14,097 nt of DNA, from positions 1 through 14,097 of the forward strand of contig URVX01000011.1 of the NCBI GenBank assembly GCA_900551395.1, read 5' to 3'. Below, piece after piece: positions 1 through 6,147 of this stretch (the first letter of the stretch is position 1; the number at the start of each line of letters is the position of its first letter). The position numbers and the translations under genes were made by a program. The notes beneath the pieces are model-generated. The model saw nothing but the letters and a program-made list of their open reading frames with translations. It was not told where the DNA came from and ran no database searches. Source of the stretch: an uncultured Subdoligranulum sp. Its GTDB lineage: Bacteria > Bacillota > Clostridia > Christensenellales > CAG-314.

Positions 1-756
1 AAATGCATGTCGGAGGCGGAAAAAGCAGGTTCCGCCGTACCCGTACTGCCGTCGACGGACAGCGTTTATTGCGACGGAAATCCCGCACGCAGAGAAAAAA
101 TTTTTCTCGCGCAGACGCCTCAGACCTTTGATCTGCAAAAAATTAGAAAAGCGTACCTTGACGCAGACGCAGACGCAACAGACGACGGAGCGGTTTTTTT
201 CGGCAGCTTCGGCGAGTTGAATTTCGTCGAGGGGGAAAGCTCGAACAAAAAGATAACTTTTTCCCACGACCTGCCCGACATCCGCGTAGGCTGCGGGTTT
301 GACCTGCACACGCTTAAAAGAGGCAGAAAGCTGATTTTGGGCGGGACGGAAATCCCTTTTGAAATGGGACTCGAGGGGCACTCCGACGCGGACGCGCTGC
401 TGCACGCGATTACCGACGCGACGCTGTGCGCTGCGGGAGAAAGGGACATAGGCTGTATTTTCCCCGACACAGACGTCACCTGCAAGGACGCGGACAGCAG
501 GCTGTTTTTAAACGAAGCGGCTAAAAGGGCACGGCAAAAGGGCTTTGAAATACTGTTCTGCGGAGCGGTCGTGATAGCGCAAAAGCCCAAGCTCACGCCT
601 TATATACCCGACATCAGAGCGGCAGTCGCAAAAATCCTGGGCGTAAACGCAGAGCTTGTAAACATCTCGGCGAAAACCGCGGAAAAACAGGGAACGATAG
701 GCGAGGGCAAAGCCATAGCCTGCGAGGCGACGATCACCCTGATGAAAATGGGATAA
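1..756 (+). CDS. ispDF: IspD-IspF bifunctional isoprenoid enzyme, 5'-truncated
   Basis: This is the C-terminal end of IspD (4-diphosphocytidyl-2-C-methylerythritol cytidylyltransferase) fused to a complete IspF (2-C-methylerythritol 2,4-cyclodiphosphate synthase). Both act in the cytosolic MEP pathway of isoprenoid synthesis. The frame is open to base 1, so the ATG at 7 is probably internal. Counting from that ATG, residues 10-88 carry late IspD motifs (AVPVLPSTD, FLAQTPQTF, TDDGAV, VEGESSNKKIT). Residues 92-249 are IspF: GFDLH (metal ligands D99 and H101), GHSDADALLHA (H133), DIGCIFPDTD, and the C-terminal KTAEKQG...GEG segment. There is no stop or start between the domains, so one bifunctional polypeptide is expected, as known in some bacteria. 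A GACGCA unit is repeated three times at 160-177 and encodes an Asp/Ala run in the IspD part. It converges with the seven-gene unit to its right, across a shared terminator. Confidence 0.93.
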   Translation, partial: KCMSEAEKAGSAVPVLPSTDSVYCDGNPARREKIFLAQTPQTFDLQKIRKAYLDADADATDDGAVFFGSFGELNFVEGESSNKKITFSHDLPDIRVGCGFDLHTLKRGRKLILGGTEIPFEMGLEGHSDADALLHAITDATLCAAGERDIGCIFPDTDVTCKDADSRLFLNEAAKRARQKGFEILFCGAVVIAQKPKLTPYIPDIRAAVAKILGVNAELVNISAKTAEKQGTIGEGKAIACEATITLMKMG

Positions 757-801
757 GAACGCGAATTGGATTTCAGACCGCGGGATTTCCGCAAAGCAAA
801 A

Positions 802-848
802 CCGAACACGGTTCGGATGCCTATGCGAAAAACGCTTCACTTCGCATA
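802..848 (+). other. Two small inverted repeats after ispDF
   Basis: CCGAAC/GTTCGG (802-807 and 811-816, 3-base loop) is followed by TATGCGAA/TTCGCATA (822-829 and 841-848, 11-base loop), then AATTTTAT. The second could be a weak first terminator for ispDF ahead of the stronger one at 878-910. Only the pairing is seen; the function is inferred. Confidence 0.35.
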
Positions 849-877
849 ATTTTATCAGCTAACAATTTAAAATTCAA

Positions 878-910
878 AAAAACAGCCGGTCAACAAGACC
901 GGCTGTTTTT
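878..910. terminator. Bidirectional Rho-independent terminator
   Basis: A perfect 14-bp stem is formed by 878-891 and 897-910 around the loop AACAA; the GC core is CAGCCGGTC. The arms begin with a run of A and end with a run of T, so the hairpin has a U-tract in both directions (seven T on the minus strand). It lies between two converging transcription units, ispDF (+) and the NifX-like gene that ends the seven-gene unit (-), and can serve both. Confidence 0.92.
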
Positions 911-921
911 AGCTTAATAAA

Positions 922-941
922 TATTATTCGCTATTATTCGC
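922..941. repeat. Two tandem copies of a 10-bp unit
   Basis: TATTATTCGC occurs twice head to tail, just beyond the stop of the NifX-like gene and before the terminator. It is probably replication slippage in the 3' untranslated region; no function is evident. Confidence 0.6.
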
Positions 942-952
942 TTTAAACAAAC

Positions 953-1351
953 TCACTTGCCGCAGCTTTCGTGTCCGCAGCCGTGTTCTCCGCAAGTATG
1001 CCCCTCTCCGTGCTCGTGGTGATGAGAGCAGTTGGCTTCGGTGGCGAAAACGAGAGTTCCGTCGAGAAGCTCGCGCACGCGCGCGTCCGCGTCGCCGGAT
1101 ACGCCCGCAAACACCTTTATGCCGGAGTCGGCAAGTGCGTTTACTGCGCCGCCGCCGATACCGCCGCAAATCAACGCTTCAACGCCTCTGTCCGCGAGAA
1201 AAGCTGCAAGCGCGCCGTGCCCGCTGCCGTTGGTGGCAACGGTCTGCGCATTTACGATTTGCTTGTCGTTCACTTCGTAAATCCTGAAATATTCCGTATG
1301 CCCGAAATGCTGAAAAACCTTTCCGTCTTCAAAAGTAACCGCAATTTTCAT
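953..1351 (-). CDS. NifX/NifB-type cofactor-binding protein with His/Cys tail
   Basis: This matches the dinitrogenase iron-molybdenum cofactor (Nitro_FeMo-Co) domain family. In nitrogen fixers such domains carry iron-sulfur or FeMo-co intermediates; in other anaerobes they are common stand-alone proteins of unknown role. The body (about residues 1-106) has the N-terminal MKIAVTFEDGKVFQHFGH segment and the Gly-rich core ALICGGIGGGAVNAL. The last 25 residues are a tail rich in His and Cys (C108, H110-112, H114, H118, C120, H123, C125, H127, C130), which suggests metal binding. An AAGGAG site lies 8 bases before the ATG. It is the last gene of the mrnC-recR unit, 56 bases after recR, with no separate promoter or terminator seen between. 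No nif gene is nearby, so a role in nitrogenase assembly is not supported. Metal carriage or redox sensing is inference. Confidence 0.85.
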   Translation of the reverse strand: MKIAVTFEDGKVFQHFGHTEYFRIYEVNDKQIVNAQTVATNGSGHGALAAFLADRGVEALICGGIGGGAVNALADSGIKVFAGVSGDADARVRELLDGTLVFATEANCSHHHEHGEGHTCGEHGCGHESCGK

Positions 1352-1407
1352 TTTTAAACTCCTTCGGATAAATATATTTGTTAATGTACGTCAGTTTTAT
1401 TTTGCCG

Positions 1408-2004
1408 TCACAGAACGCGTCTGTTTTCCAACGCCTGAACCAGCGTGGCTCTGTCGGCGTACTCCAGCTCGCTGCCCACGCTCACACCCTGCGCGGGACG
1501 CGTGACCTTGACTCCGAGCGGCTTTAAAATGCGCGCAAGATACATCGCCGTAGCTTCTCCCTCCACGTTTGGATTGGTGGCAACAATAACTTCTCGGACA
1601 TCGGGCGTAATCCTTTTGAGCAGCTCCTTTATCCGCAGTTGGTCGGGACCTATCCCCTCCAGCGGACTGAGCACGCCTCCCAAAATGTGATACACTCCCT
1701 CGTATTCGCCCAGCTTCTCCAAAGCGAAAACGTCCTTGGCGTCCTTGACTACGCAGATAACGCCGTTGTCACGCCTTCTGCAAATCTCGCACGGGTCGCA
1801 GTCCGCCTGCGTGAAATTGCCGCACACCGAGCAATACCTGACGTTTTTTTTCGTGTCAAGCAAAACCCGGGCGAACTCCTCCACCTCGCCCTCGCTCATA
1901 TCGAGGATTTTCAAAGCGTAACGCTGCGCCGTCTTGCCGCCCACTGCGGGCAGCTTGCTGAACTGGTTTATCAGACGCGCAATAGGGTCGATAAATTCCT
2001 TCAA
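1408..2004 (-). CDS. recR: Recombination mediator protein RecR, TTG start
   Basis: RecR works with RecO and RecF to load RecA on gapped DNA. The 198-residue length is normal for the family. An N-terminal helix-hairpin-helix region contains FSKLPAVGGKTAQRYA (15-30). A zinc finger follows, with C58, C61, C72 and C75 plus an extra C69. A Toprim domain begins at about residue 79, and the C-terminus GSELEYADRATLVQALENRR is typical. The start is TTG at 2004. In this frame a stop lies three codons upstream, and the next Met (residue 36) would remove the helix-hairpin-helix, so TTG is the only reasonable start. It begins one base after the ybaB stop and has only a loose GGGGG-type ribosome site inside the ybaB tail, so translation is probably coupled. 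The dnaX-ybaB-recR order is widely conserved in Bacillota. Confidence 0.96.
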   Translation of the reverse strand: MKEFIDPIARLINQFSKLPAVGGKTAQRYALKILDMSEGEVEEFARVLLDTKKNVRYCSVCGNFTQADCDPCEICRRRDNGVICVVKDAKDVFALEKLGEYEGVYHILGGVLSPLEGIGPDQLRIKELLKRITPDVREVIVATNPNVEGEATAMYLARILKPLGVKVTRPAQGVSVGSELEYADRATLVQALENRRVL

Positions 2005-2005
2005 A

Positions 2006-2326
2006 TTAAATCATGCCCCCGAACATACCCATTTTTTCCTCGTATTCCTCGTCGGCTACGGCGTATGCGTCGTTGATTGCCGCAACGATGAGATCCTCGA
2101 GCATTTCCACGTCGTCGGGATCGACCGCCTTGGGGTCTATGGTTATCTTGGAAATGACCTTTTTGCCGTTGCACACGACCTTTACCATTCCGCCGCCGCT
2201 TTCGCCCTCGATTTCCATTTCCTCCAGCTCCTTCTGCGCGTCCGCAAGCTTTTGCTGCATCATTTGCGCCTGCTTCATCATTGCCTGCATGTTTCCGCCG
2301 CCGAAGCCGCCCTTGAATCCTGCCAT
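2006..2326 (-). CDS. ybaB: YbaB/EbfC nucleoid-associated protein
   Basis: This is a small DNA-binding protein that forms tweezer-shaped dimers. The 106-residue length is usual for the family. It has a Gly- and Met-rich N-terminus (GGFGGGNMQAMMKQAQMMQQ), the acidic helix KELEEMEIEGESGGG, the core MVKVVCNGKKVISKITIDP, and the acidic motif VDPDDVEMLEDLIVAAINDA. The ribosome site AAGGAG lies 9 bases before the ATG. The gene sits 40 bases after dnaX and one base before recR. It lies between these two genes in many bacteria, and in several it is linked to RecR-dependent repair. Its precise role is unsettled. Confidence 0.95.
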   Translation of the reverse strand: MAGFKGGFGGGNMQAMMKQAQMMQQKLADAQKELEEMEIEGESGGGMVKVVCNGKKVISKITIDPKAVDPDDVEMLEDLIVAAINDAYAVADEEYEEKMGMFGGMI

Positions 2327-2366
2327 AATTTAAAATCTCCTTTCCTTTTATTCCTTGTATACGACG

Positions 2367-3947
2367 TCAGTCGTTTACGATAAATTCGCTGTTTCCCGCA
2401 AGCCTGCGAAACGCCTCCACCGTCTCCTCCGCGTCTCCGCGCTTGTCGCGCAGCTTTAAAACCAGCTTCAACGGAGCGCAGGCGGAAAGCAGCTTTTGCA
2501 GCTTTTCCGTATTCTGCTTCTGCCCCAACAGATTGAGCTGTCCTTGCGTAAGCCCCAGCACCAGCTCGCCGTTTAAGATATAGCAATCCGACACTTCGGT
2601 GCAAACGGTGGAAAAAATCGGCTCGTCCAAAGAATGCACCTCGCGCAGCACGCTTGCCCACACTCGGCGCGCGGCGTTGTAGTCCTTGACGCCTGCGGCG
2701 GGCAGAGAAAACTCCGTCTGGGGCGACGCGTTGTCGGCGCGCCTTTTCTCCGCCGTCTGCGCGGAAAATTGCACAGAAGCGGGGCTTGACGAAGCGGGAG
2801 CGGAATTTGACGCCTGTCTTTTTTCCAGCTGTCTCAACCTCTTATCCAGAGAATCCCCGTCAACCTCGCCGGTGGAATTGGCAACCTTTATCGCCGTAGC
2901 CTCGAAAAGAATACGCGGATTCAGCGCATATCTCAAATCGCCGTCAATCCGTCCGAAAATCTCCGCCGCGTACAAGAGTTTTTTGACAGACGCGTCTTTA
3001 GCGCACTCCTCGAGCAGGGAATACATGTTTTCCGGCACGTTCAGCAACTTTCGCGGAGCGGCGCACAGCTTGATTATCGCCATGTCCCTGAACTGCTTTG
3101 CGACGTCCCTTGCCAGAAGATTTACGCTTTTGCCCTCCCGCACGACCTTGTCCGTCAGCTCGAGAAAAGCCGCAATATCGGCGTTAAGTATAAAAGAAGC
3201 GAGCTTGTTGACCGTGCGGCCGTCGTTTGCGCCCAGCACGTCAAGCACGTCCTCATAGGTCATTTGCCTGTCGCCGCAAAAAGCAAGGCACCTGTCCGCA
3301 ACCGAAAGCGCGTCGCGCGCGGAGCCCTCTCCGGCAACGGCAATGGCATTGAGCGCTTCGGGCGTGAAGCTTTTGCCCGCCTTTGTCAGTATGTCGCCCA
3401 CAAGCGTCTCCAATTTTTCGACGCCCACAAGCCTGAAATCGAAACGCATGCAGCGGGACAAAATGGTTTGCGGAATTTTGTACGCCTCCGTAGTGCAAAG
3501 GATAAAGACCGCGTGCGCGGGCGGCTCCTCCAGCGTTTTCAGAAACGCGTTGAAAGCGCTCTGCGAAAGCATATGCACTTCGTCAATGATATAAACCTTG
3601 TATTTCGACGAGCTCGGCGCGTACTGCACCTTTTCCTTTATGTCGCGGATATATTCCACGCCGTTGTTGGACGCCGCGTCAAGCTCGACGATATCCATGC
3701 CGCTGTCAAGACAGCTGCGGCACTTCATGCACGGATTTCCGTCAACGGGGTTTTCGCAGTTGATTGCGCGCGAAAACACCTTAGCGGCGGTCGTCTTGCC
3801 CGTCCCCCGCGTGCCGGTAAAAAGATAAGCGTGGCTTATCTGTCCCGATTTTATCTGATTTTTGAGCGTTGTCACCACAAAATCCTGCCCGACCATTTCG
3901 TCAAAGGTCTGAGGTCTGTATCTGCGATATAGCGCAAGATAGCTCAT
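2367..3947 (-). CDS. dnaX: DNA polymerase III subunits tau/gamma (clamp loader)
   Basis: DnaX is the ATPase that holds the polymerase III holoenzyme together and loads the sliding clamp. Over 526 residues it shows YRRYRPQTFDEMVGQ at the N-terminus, Walker A GTRGTGKTT (45-53), a zinc module (C64, C73, C76, C79), Walker B with IIDEVHML (120-127), sensor 1 at ILCTTE, and the SRC arginine finger (164-166). The collar domain follows to about residue 350. A low-complexity Ser/Ala/Pro linker (about 378-415) leads to a C-terminal domain (about 425-526), as in other Bacillota tau subunits. The AGGAG site lies inside the last codons of sigH, and the ATG begins one base after the sigH stop, so the two are probably translationally coupled. 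An A6G run at the linker (residues 375-377) is out of register for the classical dnaX -1 frameshift, so no gamma product is predicted. Confidence 0.97.
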   Translation of the reverse strand: MSYLALYRRYRPQTFDEMVGQDFVVTTLKNQIKSGQISHAYLFTGTRGTGKTTAAKVFSRAINCENPVDGNPCMKCRSCLDSGMDIVELDAASNNGVEYIRDIKEKVQYAPSSSKYKVYIIDEVHMLSQSAFNAFLKTLEEPPAHAVFILCTTEAYKIPQTILSRCMRFDFRLVGVEKLETLVGDILTKAGKSFTPEALNAIAVAGEGSARDALSVADRCLAFCGDRQMTYEDVLDVLGANDGRTVNKLASFILNADIAAFLELTDKVVREGKSVNLLARDVAKQFRDMAIIKLCAAPRKLLNVPENMYSLLEECAKDASVKKLLYAAEIFGRIDGDLRYALNPRILFEATAIKVANSTGEVDGDSLDKRLRQLEKRQASNSAPASSSPASVQFSAQTAEKRRADNASPQTEFSLPAAGVKDYNAARRVWASVLREVHSLDEPIFSTVCTEVSDCYILNGELVLGLTQGQLNLLGQKQNTEKLQKLLSACAPLKLVLKLRDKRGDAEETVEAFRRLAGNSEFIVND

Positions 3948-3948
3948 T

Positions 3949-4518
3949 TTATTTCTCCTGTAACTTTTTTCTCGCGCGCTGCAGCGCGCCGTCCACAGCC
4001 TTGACGGTTTTGCCGCATCGCTCCGCGATATCCTCGTAAGCGTATCCCTGCATAAACAGATCCGCCGCTCTTTTCTCGAATGCGGACAGTCTCGTGTTGA
4101 TTTTGTTTTCCAGAGACTGCTGCTGTTCTTTGAGAATAGCGCGCTCGAGCGGGTCGCTGTCAGTGTCCGCCACAGCCTCCGCGACGGCGTCGTTCAACGG
4201 GATATAATTGAACAGCGCCTTGTTTTTGTTGCTGCCCGACTGCTTGACCGCCGAAATAACCCTGCGAAGAATACACAGATATGCAAACGCCGCGAAGGAA
4301 TTGCTTTTGTCGGCGTCGAAATCCTTGATTGCGGTGTAAAGTCCGAGCATCCCCTCCGCAAACAAATCCTCGCGGTCTCCTCCCGCAAGAAAATAGCCGT
4401 TGCTGACGGAACGCACGACGCCCTTGTATCTCGAAAACAGCTCCACAAACGCCTGCTCGTCGCCGTCTCTGGCGCTTTTGGCAAGAATCTCGTCATCCGT
4501 CCTTCGGTCAGCCGCCAT
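3949..4518 (-). CDS. sigH: RNA polymerase sigma factor SigH (Spo0H type)
   Basis: This sigma-70 family factor resembles Bacillus SigH, which directs transition-state and early sporulation transcription. The 189-residue form is used. Region 2 spans about residues 21-96 and contains YFLAGGDREDLFAEGMLGLY and FAAFAYLCILRRVISAVKQ, both close to the SigH signature. Region 4 spans about 136-187, with the helix-turn-helix YEDIAERCGKTVKAVDGALQ. The longer frame starting at 4563 lies inside rlmB. The ATG at 4518 has an AAGGGG site 6 bases upstream and follows the rlmB stop by two bases, so it is preferred. It is slightly shorter than Bacillus SigH (about 218). The rlmB-sigH neighbourhood matches the usual Bacillota order, but the yacP-like gene normally between them is absent. 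SigH and CwlD together suggest a spore former. Confidence 0.93.
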   Translation of the reverse strand: MAADRRTDDEILAKSARDGDEQAFVELFSRYKGVVRSVSNGYFLAGGDREDLFAEGMLGLYTAIKDFDADKSNSFAAFAYLCILRRVISAVKQSGSNKNKALFNYIPLNDAVAEAVADTDSDPLERAILKEQQQSLENKINTRLSAFEKRAADLFMQGYAYEDIAERCGKTVKAVDGALQRARKKLQEK

Positions 4519-4520
4519 AG

Positions 4521-5231
4521 TCAGCCCCTTTGCCGCAACGCTTCGTAAACGGCGACGCCGCATGCAACCGACGCGTTAAGCGAATTTATTTTGCCCTTCA
4601 TTTTAAGAGAAACCGCTCCGTCGCAGTTTTCCCTGACAAGACGGCTCACTCCTCTGTCCTCTCCGCCTACAACCAGAGCAAGAGGACCCTTCAGATTGCA
4701 TTCGGTTATCTCGCGCCCGTCCATATCGGCGCAAAAAACCCACAGTCCCGCCTTTTTGAGCGTCGCTATCGCGTTGGACAGGTTCGCCACCCGCGCCACC
4801 TTTACGTATTGGCTGGCGCCCGCAGAGGTGCGCACCGCCGTATCGTTTACGCTTGCAGCGCGGTTTTTGGGAATAATCACGCCGTGCACTCCCGCGCATT
4901 CGCACACGCGGAGTATGCTTCCCAGATTGTGCGGGTCTTCAATTCCGTCAAGAATCACGACAAAGCTGTCCTCGCCGCGTCTCTTTCCCTCGTCCAGTAT
5001 GTCCTCTATTTCGCAGTAATCGAATTCCGTCGCGCGCGCGATAAAGCCCTGATGCCTTTTTGTCACGCTTTCGCGGTCCAGCACGCTCCTGTCGACAAAC
5101 TGAATTTTTACGCCTGCGGCGCGCGCCTGCGCCACAATAGGGTGGTTGGTTCCCTTTTCGACCAAAAGAGCGTCTATAGTCGTGCCGGCTCTCAATGCCT
5201 CGCCCACCGCGTTTTTGCCTTCTATATTCAT
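4521..5231 (-). CDS. rlmB: SpoU-family 23S rRNA 2'-O-methyltransferase (RlmB-like)
   Basis: This is a SPOUT-class methyltransferase using S-adenosylmethionine. RlmB methylates the 2'-O of a guanosine in the peptidyl-transferase region of 23S rRNA (G2251 in E. coli). An N-terminal RNA-binding substrate domain (about 1-75) opens with IEGKNAVGEAL and includes KRHQGFIA. The knotted catalytic domain carries motif 1 DPHNLGSILRVCECAG (99-114), motif 2 LALVVGGEDRGVSRLV (184-199) and motif 3 LKMKGKINSLNASVA (209-223). The family usually reads GE rather than GED in motif 2. The 236-residue length is normal. Its ATG overlaps the mrnC stop as ATGA, indicating coupled translation. Target specificity is inferred from family and context; the related YsgA/TrmH-type enzymes are harder to exclude by eye. 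Confidence 0.93.
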   Translation of the reverse strand: MNIEGKNAVGEALRAGTTIDALLVEKGTNHPIVAQARAAGVKIQFVDRSVLDRESVTKRHQGFIARATEFDYCEIEDILDEGKRRGEDSFVVILDGIEDPHNLGSILRVCECAGVHGVIIPKNRAASVNDTAVRTSAGASQYVKVARVANLSNAIATLKKAGLWVFCADMDGREITECNLKGPLALVVGGEDRGVSRLVRENCDGAVSLKMKGKINSLNASVACGVAVYEALRQRG

Positions 5232-5644
5232 GTGATTTGTTCCTCTCCCTTTTCGTAAGCCGCTTCGAGCAAATTTTCAAGCCGCCCGAAATTGCCGGTT
5301 ACGTACAAAAAGCCAAGCACGGCTTCCAGCCCCGTCGCTTTTTTGTACTGCTCCAAAGTGGCGTTTTTGGCGGGCGTGTTGCTGTGACAGTTGCGCGCAC
5401 GGCGAAAAACAGTCTTTTCCGTTTGGTCGAAAAAGTCCGTAAGCCTGTCCGCAGCCTCGCTCTGCTCCCTCGCGCTCAACAGCCTGCCCGAAATTTTGTG
5501 CAGACCTCCCGCCTTTTTGTCGGAAGTCAAAGCCAGCCTGCTTTTGAGCCACAGCGCGTGCACCGCGTCTCCCACATAAGCAAGCACCAGCGGGTTGAGC
5601 CGCAGCGCTCTTTCTTCGGTAATTTGCTTTTCGGATAAATTCAT
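5228..5644 (-). CDS. mrnC: Mini-ribonuclease III
   Basis: Mini-III is an RNase III-fold enzyme without a double-stranded RNA binding domain that finishes 23S rRNA maturation in Bacillus. The 138-residue protein has NPLVLAYVGDAVHALWLKSR with the catalytic Asp at 26, LHKISGRLLSAREQ, the basic segment FRRARN (80-85), and KKATGLEAVLGFLYV with the second acidic residue E107. It is the first gene of the seven-gene unit and overlaps rlmB by four bases. The usual Bacillota order cysS-mrnC-rlmB is kept except that cysS is not upstream. No Shine-Dalgarno sequence precedes the ATG, and the promoter is only about 15 bases away, so the 5' leader should be very short. Starting any later would remove part of the first helix, so this ATG is preferred. 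Confidence 0.94.
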   Translation of the reverse strand: MNLSEKQITEERALRLNPLVLAYVGDAVHALWLKSRLALTSDKKAGGLHKISGRLLSAREQSEAADRLTDFFDQTEKTVFRRARNCHSNTPAKNATLEQYKKATGLEAVLGFLYVTGNFGRLENLLEAAYEKGEEQIT

Positions 5645-5659
5645 TGCCGTAATGCGTAT

Positions 5660-5688
5660 AGTTTAACACAAAAAAACAAACTTATCAA
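5660..5688 (-). promoter_or_regulatory. Promoter of the mrnC-recR unit
   Basis: On the minus strand, TTGATA (5688-5683) is followed after exactly 17 bases by TAAACT (5665-5660), with an extended -10 TG at 5668-5667. This is a good housekeeping-sigma promoter. It sits between the terminator of the upstream tex-GNAT unit and the mrnC ATG. The predicted start near 5653 leaves a leader of about nine bases. Confidence 0.78.
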
Positions 5689-5698
5689 TGCTTTGCGG

Positions 5699-5723
5699 AA
5701 AAAAAGCCCCGCATGCGCGGGGC
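5699..5723 (-). terminator. Rho-independent terminator of the tex-GNAT unit
   Basis: GCCCCGC/GCGGGGC (5706-5712 and 5717-5723) forms a 7-bp GC stem with a 4-base loop. On the minus strand it is followed by seven T (5705-5699). It lies six bases beyond the GNAT stop and just upstream of the mrnC promoter, so it insulates the two units. Confidence 0.92.
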
Positions 5724-5728
5724 GTACT

Positions 5729-6127
5729 TCAATTTTCCGTTTTGTAAGAGCTGCAGCTGCAGCCGTCAAACAGCTTTTTCTCCATTCTGCTGCCCGAAGC
5801 CTTTTTGTAACCGAATTTGACGAAAAATCCGACGTTTTGCTCCGCGTTTACATATACGTCCGAGCAGTCGCGGTTGAGCGCCAGAAACTCCGCCATTTTA
5901 AGCAGCGCCTCTCCCGTCATTTTTCCGCGCATGTCCTCCTTGACGCCGAGAGCATAAATTTTTATGAAACCGCCGTCCCTTTTCAGGGACACGCAGCCCG
6001 CCTTTTCGTCGCCGTCCTTTGCCAGAACGTGCAGGCACAGCCCGCCGTCGTCAAAGACCTCGCCGCCGAAAATATCTTTTCTCAATTCGGTTATTTCTTC
6101 AAGCTCCGCCTGTTTCAATTTAAGCAT
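5729..6127 (-). CDS. Small GNAT-family N-acetyltransferase
   Basis: This is a 132-residue protein of the GCN5-related acetyltransferase fold, which moves an acetyl group from acetyl-CoA to an amine. The substrate cannot be read from the sequence. The acetyl-CoA loop is seen as IYALGVKEDMRGKMTGEALL (57-76, RGKMTG being the R/QxxGxG/A signature), followed by the helix ALLKMAEFLA and the C-terminal NVGFFVKFGYKKAS, where GNAT proteins typically have a FYxKxGF-type motif. The last residues hold CSCSS, an uncommon Cys pair. It starts 20 bases after the tex stop and ends at a strong terminator, so it is probably the second gene of a tex unit. A GGGGA about 11 bases before the ATG is a weak ribosome site. 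Protein or small-molecule targets are both possible. Confidence 0.82.
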   Translation of the reverse strand: MLKLKQAELEEITELRKDIFGGEVFDDGGLCLHVLAKDGDEKAGCVSLKRDGGFIKIYALGVKEDMRGKMTGEALLKMAEFLALNRDCSDVYVNAEQNVGFFVKFGYKKASGSRMEKKLFDGCSCSSYKTEN

Positions 6128-6147
6128 TTTTGTATTTCCCCGTCCGG

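Noticed and set aside
971..1357. Plus-strand 128-codon frame
   Set aside because: It lies opposite the NifX-like gene, which has clear family motifs and a good ribosome site.
2815..2830. A6G run in dnaX as a programmed -1 frameshift site for a gamma subunit
   Set aside because: In-frame codons are GAA AAA AGA, so the run is out of register for A AAA AAG slippage. No early stop follows in the shifted frames that were read, so no short gamma product is predicted.
4519..4563. Upstream extension of SigH by 15 residues
   Set aside because: The extension lies within rlmB, is an Arg-rich stretch unlike the family, and the ATG at 4518 has a better ribosome site.
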